From positions 2,165,743 to 2,229,742 of the forward strand of contig VZQC01001595.1 in the NCBI GenBank assembly GCA_009823505.1: DNA of 64,000 bases, in the 5' to 3' direction. Both the position numbers and the translations under genes were made by a program. Origin of the DNA: Rhizomys pruinosus (taxonomy: Eukaryota > Chordata > Mammalia > Rodentia > Spalacidae). The notes below the pieces were generated by a model that worked only from the letters and a program-made list of their open reading frames with translations, did not search any database and had not been told where the DNA came from. Below, one piece after another: positions 44,252 through 54,632 of the stretch (positions are counted from its first letter, which is position 1; every line of letters starts with the position of its first letter).

Positions 44252-45253
44252 TGTGATGGATAGCTTTAGTGTCAACTTGACACACCTGGGTTGAGGGAGC
44301 CTCAATTGGGGAATTGTCTCCATTGGATTGGCCTGTGGCCACATCTGTGGAGTATTGTCTTGATGGTCGAGCAGTGTATGAGGGCCCAGCCCACAATGAG
44401 TCGTGCCACCCTTTCCTCCCCAAGTTGGTGTTGGTCAGAGTGTTTTGTCATAGAAATGGAAGACAAACCTGAACAGAAATTGGTACTGAGAGAGTGGGGT
44501 GTTTCTGTGACAGACCTGACCTTGGTGTTTTGGGGAAGGATTGTGACTCCCAGGTGTCCAGCCTTGAGCTACTTTGCTAGACTTAGGTTTTGTTTGAGTG
44601 TGCCTTATTCTTCCCTTTGAAATAAGACAGTTCTTGGTTTGGATTTTACAGCAGCCCACAGTTAAGAGACTTTTAATAGACTGAACTTTTAAGTGTTGGG
44701 ACATTTTAAGCACTGTGGGGCTTTTAAGGTTGTACTGTCTTAGGTTGTGATTAATGTTAACATCATACTTTGGGGATAAGAACTGGAAAGTGAACTTGTG
44801 GTTTAATAGTGATGTGTTTTGTTTGTCAAGTTGACAAGGGGTCAATTGTGCTGGATAGCTTTAGTGTCAACTTGACACACCTGGGTTGAGGGAGCCTCAA
44901 TTGGGGAATTTGCTCCATCAGATTGGCCTGTCGGCACATCTGTGGAGTATTGTCTTGATGGTCGAGCAGTGTGGGAGAGCCCAGCCCACAATGAGTGGTG
45001 CCACCCTGGGCAGGTTGTTGTGTACCGTATAAGAAGGCAGGCTGGGCATGAGCCAGAGGAGCAAGCCACTGAAAAGCATCCTCCACGGCCTGTGCTTCAG
45101 CTCCTGGCTCCGGGTTCCTGCCCTGAGTTCCTGACTTGGGCTCCCTGAGTGATGAACTGTTACCCAGGAGATGTAAGCTGAATAAACCCTTTCCTCCCCA
45201 AGTTGGTATCAGTCAGAGTGTTTTGTCACAGCAATGGAAGACAATCTAGAACA
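44252..45253 (+). mobile_element. Short LTR retrotransposon inside L1 ORF2
   Basis: 5' LTR 44252-44475, internal 44476-44846, 3' LTR 44847-45253. The internal part begins aattggtactgagagagtgg, a primer-binding-like start as in ERVL/MaLR elements, and encodes nothing recognisable. The 5' LTR lacks about 183 bp present in the 3' LTR. Host sequence cacat is duplicated with one change (catat before, cacat after). LTR termini are TGTG...AACA. Confidence 0.88.
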
Positions 45254-47249
45254 CACATGATCATCTCAATTGATGCAGAAAAAGCTTTTGACAAAATTCA
45301 GCATCCCTTCATACTTAAAGTCCTAGAGGGAATTGGACTGGAGGGGTCATTCCTCAACATAATCAAAGCCATATATAAGAACCTCACAGCCAACATCATC
45401 CTAAATTGAGAAAAGTTGGAATCATTCCCCTTAAAGGCAGGAACACAGCAAGGCTGTCCACTATCACTACACCTCTTCAATATAGTGCTTGAAATACTTG
45501 CTAGGGCAATAAGGCCAGAAAACAAAATTAAAGGAGTACTAATCAGAAAAGAGGAAGTAAAATTATTCCATTTAGCAGATGATATGATAGTTTATGTAAG
45601 GGATGATAAAAACTCCACCAGAAACCTCTTAGAAAATTTCAGTAAAGTGGCAGGATACACAACAAACCTAGAAAAATCAGTAGCCTTTCTTTACACCAAC
45701 AATAAGCAACTGGAGAAGGAATAAAAGTAGTCCTTTCCAATCACAATAGCCTCAAAAAATAAATAATTAAAGTTCCTAGGAATAAACCTAAACAAAGACA
45801 CCAGAGACCTCTACAATAAAAAATTTAAAACCCTGAAGGACATTGGAAATGACATCAAAAGATAGAAAGACCTCCCTTGCTCATGGGCTAGAAAAATTAA
45901 TATAGTAAAATGTCTATTCTACCCAAATTAATATACAGATTCAGTATAATCCCAATCAAAATTCCCATGAGATTTTTCACAGACTTGGGGAAAAAATCCT
46001 TAAATTCATACAGAGAAACAAAAGACCCCTAATAGCTAAAGCAACCCTGAGTGAAAAGTGCAATACAGGGGCAATTACTTTACCAGACTTAAAGCTAAAT
46101 TACAGGGCTATAGTCATAAAGACATCCTGGCACGGGCAAAAATCAGACCCACCGACCAATGGAACAAAATTGATGATCCAAACTTGAGCTCATATAACTT
46201 CAGCCACCTCATATTTGACAAAGGGGCCAAGAAAGCTCAATGGAGGAAAGAGAGTATCTTCAGCAAATGGTGTTGACAAAACCGGATCACCATTTGTAGA
46301 AGAACAAAATTAAATCCCCACCTCTCACCCTGTACAAAAATAAATTTCAAGTGGATCAAAGATCTCAACCTGAAACCTGAAACCCTGAAGGTGGTAGAAG
46401 AAAAAGTTGGCAGCAACCTATAAGACGTAGGCATAGGAAATGACTTTCTAAATCAAACAGCAGCTGCACAGGAAATAAGGACAACAGCTGACAAGTTGGA
46501 CCTCTTCAAACTCAAAAGTTTTTGTACAGCTAAAGAAACAATCAAGGAAGTGAAGAGAAAATCCAGAGTGGGAGGAAACTTTCACCACTGATACATCTGA
46601 CAGAGCATTAATGTCCAGAATATATAAACTACTTAAAAACCAAAAAAAAAAGAAAACAAATGGCCTACTCAAAAGATGGAGTAAAGAGATGAACAGAGAC
46701 TTCACCAGTTAGCAAGTAAAGATGGCTGAGTAACATCTTTAAAAGTTTTCAATAGCATTAATAATTAAGGAAATGTAAATTAAAACCACACTGAGGTAAC
46801 ATCTCATTCCAATAAGACTAGCCAAGATCAAGACAACAAAAGACAACAAATGCTGAAGAGGTTGTGGAAAAAGGGGAACACTCATCCACTGCTGGCGTCA
46901 ATGTAAACTTGTACAACCACTGAGGAAAGCAGTGTGGAGAACCCTTAAGATACTCAAAATGAGCCTACTACCTGACCCAGTCATACCACTCTTGGGTATA
47001 TACCCACAAGACGCATTCTACCACAAAGAAACATGTATAGCTATGTTTATAGCAGCTCTCTTCACAATAGCCAAGAGCTGGAATCATCCCAAAAGCCCCT
47101 CAACTGATGACTGGATAACAAAAATGTGGTACATCTACATAATAGAGTTCTATGCAGCAGTAACGAAAGATGACCTGATGAACTTTGCAGGTAAATGGAT
47201 GGAACTCAAAGCCATTATGCTAAGTGAAGTAACACAGACCCAGAAATAA
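45254..47249 (+). pseudogene. L1 ORF2 RT to C-terminus, decayed
   Basis: Resumes with [17 protein letters not shown] (RT motif A), then 45416-45724 with [14 protein letters not shown] and the catalytic box as LADD (usually FADD). Further open pieces lie at 46058-46276 and 46932-47249, the last with LGIYPQDAFYHKE and AKSWNHPKSPSTDD. Several frameshifts. Confidence 0.88.
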
Positions 47250-47872
47250 TAAGGCAAATGGTTTCCCTCATTTGTGGATGCTAACACCAAATCCCCAGTT
47301 GGCAGGCAAACTGAGCAACTTTATTATTATATATAATTGTATCTGAAAGCAACTGTGCTACTATAATGTGAATCTCTTAATGGGCTCTAGAATTGACCTA
47401 CCACTTGTATTCATACATTGTAATTACCATATATGTGTGGAAGATATGTATTCATATTCTAAAAAAAAAAAGAATGTAAAGTTATACTTCTTTTTACCTG
47501 CATGCAACTTTACTGTTAAAATGTGAATCTCTAAGTGTGTTTTGGAATTAACCAATAGTTTATTTTCAGATTTTGTAAATTTGGTTTATGTGTGGAGTGT
47601 ATATTTGCATATTTTGGAATAATATAAAATTAAAGGGGAAAAGAGAGAGAGAGGGAAAAATATATTCAAAGAACTGACCAAAACAGTAAACTTGTGCTTC
47701 AAAAAGGTTATAAAAGAGTCAGAAAAAGATGCAAGACATGACCTAACATGTATGATAGAATCCATGAGCTCTGGTGGGTGGGGAGTGTGAGGGGTGGGCA
47801 TGGATGGGGGATGAGTCTAAATTTGATTAAGAAATGTTGTATGAAATGCGCTCAATATAAATTGAAAACAAA

Positions 47873-48218
47873 ATCTGCACTACCTACTTCTCCTTTCCCT
47901 TCCCGAAGCCTAAACTCCAAAGACCCCACTTAATTCCTGCTTTCTCTGTTCCCACAGCAAACTTTTGCGGCTACGTGACAGTGCCTTTCTTGTAGTTTCT
48001 CACTAATCAGATACTGCTCCACACCATGCAGGTAACTTAATAAATCAGTTTAAGAAGCTTAAGCAAGTTTATAGCACGGTTGGAATATTCTGGAAATACA
48101 AGCAAAGAAATCTGGCTTGAATTCAAACACTTTTATTATTCCTCGGAGGTTTGCCAGATAGAACATAAGACAAGTACTTAAATTTGGTTTTCTAATAAAT
48201 ATTTTTAGTCTAAGTAAA
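47873..48218 (+). other. Putative L1 3'-transduced sequence
   Basis: It lies between the L1 3' end (ctcaatataaattgaaaaca) and the poly(A) preceding the target duplication. It shows no L1 similarity and ends with ctaataaatatttttagtc, a canonical AATAAA about 20 bases before the poly(A). Internally, tttctctgttcccacag at about 47942 looks like a splice acceptor and atgcaggtaact at about 48030 like a donor, so a piece of a transcribed locus may have been carried along. Confidence 0.72.
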
Positions 48219-48372
48219 GAAAAAAAAAAGAATATACTGTTCTGGATCATCTCCTATGTTTCCAGCAGAATAGAGGAATATAGACATTATATTTCTTTCA
48301 CTTCTTTGTTACTTTATCTCTCTTTTTGCATACTGCCAATGTGTCAAAGATACATTGACAGATTGACAGTAA

Positions 48373-48402
48373 AACACACACAGGCCTGTGCACACGCACA
48401 CG

Positions 48403-48434
<32 letters not shown>

Positions 48435-48436
48435 TG
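48373..48436. repeat. (CA)n microsatellite
   Basis: Interrupted (CA)n with CG variants. Confidence 0.93.
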
Positions 48437-48499
48437 AAGGGGCTAGAGTCTTATACATGATAGGCAAGATACTCTACATCCTCAGTCCTATGGTTCATC

Positions 48500-48660
48500 A
48501 TATTTTTGGTTTTGTTTTGTTAGAGACAGGGTCTCAGTATGAAGCCCTGACCAGCCTGGAACTCGTTACTTGTAGATGAGGCTGGCCACAAATTTACAGA
48601 AACAACTACTTTGATTCTTGCGTTCTGGAATTCAGGACACACACCACTATGCCTGGCCTG
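48500..48660 (-). mobile_element. Old B1 SINE
   Basis: tagagacagggtctcagtatg, gtagatgaggctggcc and accactatgcctggcc in reverse, with a damaged middle. Confidence 0.75.
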
Positions 48661-48752
48661 TATAATATTTATAATTTCACTTTTAGATAATTGTACACTG
48701 TTCCTGTAGATAACAAATGCATCATAATCATTTTATTGTTTCATTTTTCATA

Positions 48753-48992
48753 CTTTTTTAAAACTTATTTCTGTATGTGTATGAATGTACTGTCTGCATG
48801 CAGGTTTGTGCACCCATGTTGTGCAATGCTGCGGAGGTCAGAAGAGGGTGTCGGATTCCCCTGGAACTGGAGTTCTCCTGGAATTGGAGTTTCAGACGGT
48901 TCTCGGCTGCCATGTGGGTGCTGGGGATCGAACCCAGGTCCTCTGTAAGAGCGGTCAGCACTCTTAACCAATAGGCCATGTCTCCAGCCCCT
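48753..48992 (-). mobile_element. B2 SINE
   Basis: Near-consensus B2 in reverse with the internal duplication and an intact B box (ggttcgatccc in sense). atttttcata occurs on both sides (48743-48752 and 48995-49004). Confidence 0.93.
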
Positions 48993-49011
48993 CCTATTTT
49001 TCATAATTTTT

Positions 49012-49090
49012 ACAACTTTTATTTTATTGAATTTTTGTGTATTTCATACAATGCATTGTAATCATATTTAGATCCCCCGTCTGCAGCCTT
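49012..49090 (-). mobile_element. L1 3' terminus fragment
   Basis: attgaatttttgtgtatttcatacaa with following atatttagatcccc parallels the 3' ends at 32490 and 60590. Confidence 0.5.
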
Positions 49091-49495
49091 CACATAAAGT
49101 TTATACCCAGTTAAAATTCACCAGTAATGTTTCAGACAGTTAATGTCAATATCCTATATTAGATATTAACTAAGATTCTTATTTGGCATAGTATTTTCAT
49201 TGCTATATCTAGAGTACACACATATGTACGAACTAAATATACCCCCTGTACACACAGAAATTAAATTCTCTTTGGCTCCTTGGGAACATAGCTGCTGTGC
49301 ATCAGTCCATGGCCCCACAACAATGTGCACTTGGACAACCCTAATTGGACTCAAGTGGTCAGCAATAACAACAGTAACAAAAATATTAGAGCACATTAAG
49401 TCCTCAATTTTTTGTATTAATCAAGTTTCTTGAATTATACCATCTTATAAAATAATCCTATTATTTGGGTTAAATGCCTCCATTCCATTTTCTTT
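49091..49495. other. AT-rich intergenic DNA, nothing recognised
   Basis: Two opposite open frames (49166-49396 and 49200-49433) lack family features. Confidence 0.4.
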
Positions 49496-49499
49496 TTAA

Positions 49500-49612
49500 A
49501 AAAATATGTTTTATTGTTATTAAACTTTTTCAAACATCATACATCATTTCTCAATCCAATATAGAGTCACTTCCCTTTCCATGCCCCCTACCCCACCTGA
49601 GTTCATGCACTC

Positions 49613-49655
<43 letters not shown>

Positions 49656-50136
49656 CTGAATTGGAGGATTTCCTTTTCTTTTATCTTTTTTTTTTCTTTT
49701 TAGGTTAAAAGATGTCATGTTTTCTTTAAGGAACTGTTTGAAGGCTCCTCCTTGGCAAGCCCAAACAACCATCTATCCTGCCCTTGTGCTCCACACTGGG
49801 ATTTTCCTTCCCATGGTCACCCAAATGAGGTTCAGTAAACACCACGTCCTGTCTTGATCTTCCTGTACTGTCCTCCATGATAAAGCCTGTCCAACAATGG
49901 CAGTCTATATTCTGAAGAGGCTGAATCCTCAATAGTTGCTCAGTCCACAAGCTGAATGTCTCAGCAGTCCCCCATCTAGCATTAAAGGTTTGGAGGATTC
50001 TTGTAGAGACATGGGTGTTCAGTCCATATTGGAGAGTTTAAAAGCTGTGTCTCAGGTCTTTGAAGGATGGTGAAAGCAGTGGCAGCCACAGAGTAGATGC
50101 ACTTTGCAGTAAGAATTGAAGACAGGCAAAACAATA

Positions 50137-50190
<54 letters not shown>

Positions 50191-51378
50191 TTTTATTATG
50201 ATCTCAAGTTTTATATCTGAAGTACAATTTCTCAGGCCTTACTGATATTTATTTCTGGTTATACTTTCCTTTTGGATGCTTAAAGCCACAGAGCCCAGAT
50301 TAACCAAGTTTTTTTTTTTTTCAAGGTCAGTTGAGGGTCTGGTCCTCAGGGGTCACTCATTTTTTTTGGGGGGGGGGGGCGTTGAGACCCTGGCTTCTAT
50401 CTGCTTTGCATTTACCAGCTCCATCCACTCAAGGAAACAGTCAGGTCCAAGCATGAGCAGACTTTCTTCTTTACAGATTGGACACTGGCTGAAGTCCCAT
50501 TAGTGGATCTCCAAGATCTCCCTACACAGGAAGACTGGTGACTCACATTTCCAGGACATTTCATGAGCTGCCCCATGCATAGTCTCCTGGGACTTAGTTG
50601 ACCTCTGAGGGCAAGGAACAAAGTTATTCCTTAAGTCCCTCGGCCAAATTGGTATGGGCCTTATGTATGGTTGTTAATCACACAGAAAGGCTAAGTTACA
50701 GCAGTCTGATATATCGCACCAATACTAAAATTATGTCCTTTGAAAACAGACTGTATGTTATTTCCATATTGTTTCTCTTGATCAGCATTTTTCCATTTTG
50801 ATTTTGTATTACTCTAAAATATGCATACATACCAACCATCCATATACTTAAAATCCAAAGGCTGAAAATAAATGGTAGGTTAATTCTAGAACCTGTCTAG
50901 AGATTTACAATATAAGAGCACAGTTGTTTTCTGATCACAAGGAATATAACATTAACATTGCTCAGTTTGCCTTACAACTATGTACTTGGTGCTAGCATCC
51001 ACAGATGAGGGATACCATTCTTCTTTTGTTTTTCTGGGACTGCATTACTTCACCTAACATAATATCTTCTAGTTCCATCCATTCACCTGCACATTTCATG
51101 ATGTCATCTCTCTTTACTGCTTCATAGAACTCCATTATGTAGATGTACCACATTTTCTCTATCCAGTCCTTGGTTGAGGGGCACTTGGGTTGGTTCCAGC
51201 TCTTTGCTATTGGGAAGAGAGCTGTAATAAACATGGCTGTACATGTATCTCTGTGGTAGGATGAATCTGGTGGGTATATACCCAGGAGTGGTATGGCTGG
51301 GTCAGGTGGTAGGTTTGAGTCTTTTAAGTGTTCACACTGCTTTCTATAGCGGTTGTATGAGTTTGCATTCACCTCCAT
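49500..51378 (-). mobile_element. 5'-truncated L1 (ORF2 end plus 1.5-kb 3' UTR)
   Basis: The ORF2 C-terminus at 51378-50992 reads LGIYPPDSSYHRD, AKSWNQPKCPSTKD and YIMEFYEAVKRDD. The 3' UTR runs to a terminus near 49500 (attattaaactttttc ... catacatcatttctcaatcc). It contains (TA)n at 49617-49652, (TC)n at 50136-50187 and G-runs at 50368-50379. The block 49700-49880 matches 57980-58160, so both belong to one subfamily. Confidence 0.82.
50136..50187. repeat. (TC)n microsatellite in L1 3' UTR
   Basis: Uninterrupted TC repeats on the plus strand. Confidence 0.95.
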
Positions 51379-51427
51379 TTACCTAACATTATCTTTTGTT
51401 TTATATGAATTGTAAAATTTTACTTCA

Positions 51428-51495
51428 TGTCCATTTTTATTTTCAGATATTTTAACATAATTGTCCATTTTTATTTTCAGATATTTTAACATAAT
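51428..51495. repeat. 34-bp perfect tandem duplication
   Basis: Unit starting tgtccatttttattttcag occurs at 51428-51461 and again at 51462-51495 without differences. Confidence 0.93.
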
Positions 51496-51539
51496 TTCAT
51501 AGAAGCTTTATCTTAACATACTGAGAATGTATTTTTTTT

Positions 51540-51690
51540 TCTTTTTGGTCTTTTCAAGACAGGGTCTCCCTGTAGCCCCAGCTGTCCTAGAAGTCATTCT
51601 CTAGACCAGGCCAGCCTTGAACTCACAAAGACCCCCTTGCCTCTGCCTCCCAAGGGCTAGGATTAAAGGCATGCACCACCATGCCTGGCC
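51540..51690 (-). mobile_element. B1 SINE (left of a head-to-head pair)
   Basis: tttttggtcttttcaagacag through gtagccccagctgtcc to accaccatgcctggcc. Complete B1 in reverse. Confidence 0.92.
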
Positions 51691-51705
51691 TGCAGTTTCT
51701 TAAAT

Positions 51706-51847
51706 ATGCTTGGTTGTGCATGCCTTTAATCCTAGCCCTTGGGAGGCAGAGACAGGAAGATCTCTGTGAGTTTTTGAGTTCAAGGACAATCTGGTCTGCT
51801 TAGTGAGTTCCAGGACAGCTGGAGCTACAAGGAGACCCTATCTCATT
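51706..51847 (+). mobile_element. B1 SINE (right of a head-to-head pair)
   Basis: gcttggttgtgcatgccttta through ggaggcagagacagg to agaccctatctca. Its head lies about 16 bp from the head of the preceding B1, in opposite orientation. Confidence 0.92.
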
Positions 51848-52655
51848 TTTTATCTTTTTACATTATTGAACAGAAGTTTTAAATATATTATCTGGTTTAT
51901 AATCCTTGCAGTTATCTACTTATTGCAACTTCATATGCATATATTTAATTAAAACACAGGCCATCATAATTTACTCTTGATCATTGTGTGTATTTTATAT
52001 AATACATTTGAATGCATATAAAATTTAGTTTATTCTGTATACATAAAAATAAAATGTATGTATTTGTACTATATCTTTCTATATTCTTGCTTTAAAGCCA
52101 TTTAAAGGAATTTTATTATTTTTAAGCTTAGAAAAGGCACAGAGAACTATTTTGTAGCTTAGAGATAAACAGACACTTTTCTTCTCAATCATTTTATATA
52201 CTTCCCTGGCACCGTGTCAATCCTAGAAAATCTCCTGAAACTACTTATATTCTGTAGTAAGCTGAAAGCTGACAATCTTTCTATCTATCTGAAAACATCT
52301 TATAACTCTTTGTTAATTCTTCAGTTATGTATTTTAGCTTTTAATGACATTCACTTCGTATAAGATAAGAGGAAAGCATGAGATGGCTGAATGGGTAAAA
52401 ATGTGTGCTGTGCAAACCTGATGAATTGAGTTTGAGGTGAACTCATTGTGAAAAGAGAACTGACTCTCAAAAGGTGTTCTCTGACTCTCTCTCTTTCTCT
52501 CTCTCTCTTATAAAATGGCATATTTTCCTTCTTGCTTGCAGGGATGAGGCATCTAGGTGTATACTGATAATGTGGAAACCTCAATTTTTATAATGTTGCC
52601 CTCCATCTGTATGAAAACTAACTAATGCCATAGGTAAAAACAGATGAGCAAATAT
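51848..52655. other. AT-rich intergenic DNA with (TC)n at 52482-52510
   Basis: No other repeat recognised. Confidence 0.45.
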
Positions 52656-52657
52656 TT

Positions 52658-52814
52658 TCTTTTTTTTTTTTGGTCTTTTTGAGACAGGGTTTCCCTGTAG
52701 GCCCCCTGTCCTGGAACTCGCTCTGTAGACCAGGCTGGCGTTGAACTCACAAAGATCCGCCTGCCTCTACCTCCCAAGTGCTAGGATTAAAGGCGTGCGC
52801 CACCACACCTGGCT
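52658..52814 (-). mobile_element. B1 SINE, near-consensus
   Basis: T-run, ggtctttttgagacaggg, gtagaccaggctggcg, ctaggattaaaggcgtgcg, ccaccacacctggct. The retained CpGs suggest a relatively young copy. Confidence 0.94.
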
Positions 52815-53280
52815 TAGGTTAGCTTTTTTAAAAACAAGAATTAAGCATTTGTCAATTTCAATGGAAAGAATACATCCAGTGGTCTAATGAAATTACTTGG
52901 TTTCTTCTATTTTCAAAGTTAAGGAAAAGGAGCAAATTTTTTAAAGTGAAAAGACTATGCACAAAACAACATTCTAAATAGAATTCAATAAAACTGGACT
53001 AGAAGGATGCCTGCAGAGTTCTGCAAATAGCTTATCTTTAATTTGTATTTGGGGAGGCTTTAGGGACCATCCTTTATCCTATGAAAATATTTTTCATTAC
53101 ATTCCTATTTCCAATCTATCAGGATATTTTGTTGTTGTTGATTTTGCTGAAAATTCCAATAAAAGGCAAGTAATCAATCAATAAAGGAATCCAGTTTCAC
53201 TTTCTAAGAGTTGTGTAAGGGTTGAGAGGCTATATAATATTTTAAAGGCAGTTAGAGGAATTGAATAATATGCCATTCTA
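52815..53280. other. AT-rich intergenic DNA, nothing recognised
   Basis: No repeat or gene recognised. Confidence 0.45.
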
Positions 53281-53293
53281 GAATAATAAAGAC

Positions 53294-53517
53294 CAACTGC
53301 TGGAGAGATGGCTCAGCAGTTAAGACCACTGGCTGTTCTTGCAGGAGACTCAGTTTTGAATCCCAGAACCCACATGGCAGCTAACAACAGTCCATAACTC
53401 CAGTTCCCGAGGATCCCATGCTGTCTCAGTCCTCCAGTGGCATCGCACAACACAGGTGCACTTACACAGATAGGCTTAACACTCATTCACACAAAATAGG
53501 AACAAATAAAATAAAAG
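53294..53517 (+). mobile_element. B2 SINE
   Basis: Head tgctggagagatggctcagc, a diverged B box (gttttgaatccc), tail acacaaaataggaacaaata. Target duplication gaataataaagac (53281-53293) / gaatagtaaagat (53518-53530). Confidence 0.9.
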
Positions 53518-53530
53518 GAATAGTAAAGAT

Positions 53531-53875
53531 CTTGGGGATTTTTTTTTCTTATTTGCAATCTGTTTACTGGTAACATTATGTGGCTTGGCAGCTATAGAGG
53601 AGGTCTGTTTGGTTAGAGGTACAAACAATGAACCAGAAAAGAAACAAAGGGTTTTAAAAGACCAAAATATGACTTTATTATGGAAAATATTCAGAACGAC
53701 TATTAAAAATGAAATAATTTAATTAAATATTTATTAGCTAATATTAGTCTCTTAGTTATAGGTAACTAAAATGTCCTGGAAGATCGGAAGTGATGGCTAA
53801 TGTGATTAAGACCCAAGCTCTTACAACATATACCTGACTGGATTCAGAAAACTGAAGGTTTTTACAAGCATGGTA

Positions 53876-53878
<3 letters not shown>
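53531..53878. other. AT-rich intergenic DNA, nothing recognised
   Basis: No repeat or gene recognised. Confidence 0.45.

Positions 53879-53928
<50 letters not shown>
53879..53928. repeat. (TC)n microsatellite
   Basis: About 24 uninterrupted TC units. Confidence 0.95.
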
Positions 53929-53930
<2 letters not shown>

Positions 53931-54448
53931 CTGTGTGATTCTGGTCTTGGTTCCAGTCAGACAAGATTGTCCTGGTACAGAAGAAAGAGTCAGATGTCTT
54001 TAGCCTGGCATCACTCTGAGTATCACTATAAGCAAATTCATCTCTTCTATGAATCTGAGTAAAAGGTTTGGTACAGGGCTTGAATGGAGGAGAATGCTCA
54101 TCCCTGTCTCCACCTCTACACACCGTTGAAACCTGAGTCATATATAGAAGCATGTACTGGGTTTCAGGTGATTTAAAATGCTAGTTTTTAATTCATAGAG
54201 CAAGGTAAATATGAGCTCAGGGACTTTAGGACCATGGTTTCTTATCACTTTTGTAATCCATATAGTGGCTTATTTTGATCAATGTTCATATGGATAAATT
54301 ATTAACCCAGTGGCCAAAATATTTAAATATTACATATTAGTAAAAGAGGATTTCAGTGTCAGGAGTGTTGAGAAATAAGCTCTAAGCTAAAATGCCTATA
54401 CTTTTTATGAATAAATTTTGTGGAAATTGAAGTACTTAAAACTGTTTA
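53929..54448. other. Intergenic DNA, nothing recognised
   Basis: The minus-strand open frame across 53821-54153 runs through the TC tract as an Arg/Glu repeat and is not a gene. Confidence 0.45.
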
Positions 54449-54449
54449 A

Positions 54450-54632
54450 GGGTCTGGAGAGATAGCTCAGTAGATGAGAGTACCAACTGCTCTTGCAGAG
54501 GACCTGGGTTTGATTCCCAGCACCCACATGGTAACAACCATCTGTAACTACAGTTCCAGGGGATCTGACTCCCTCTTCTGGGGCACTGCATAGCATGAGT
54601 GCACCTATCTATATGCAAGCAATATACTCCAC
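54450..54632 (+). mobile_element. B2 SINE
   Basis: gggtctggagagatagctcag head, B box gggtttgattccc, body acagttccaggggatctgac. The tail is shortened. Confidence 0.88.

Larger units (their letters stand above)
40408..48228 (+). mobile_element. Near full-length L1 with nested LTRs and 3' transduction
   Basis: Bounded by a perfect 17-bp target duplication, agaatatactgttctgg, at 40391-40407 and 48229-48245. Order: 5' UTR (40408 to about 40800), ORF1 remnant (40802 to about 42480, split by a solo LTR at 41670-42139), ORF2 remnant (about 42560-47249, split by an LTR element at 44252-45253), 3' UTR (47250-47872), non-L1 sequence (47873-48218), poly(A), duplication. Frameshifts and stops throughout make it inactive. 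Without the nested elements it would be about 6.35 kb. Confidence 0.93.

Noticed and set aside
48019..48046. A host gene exon at 47.95-48.03 kb based on acceptor- and donor-like sites.
   Set aside because: The segment is most simply a transduced passenger of the L1; splice-like motifs alone do not make an exon.
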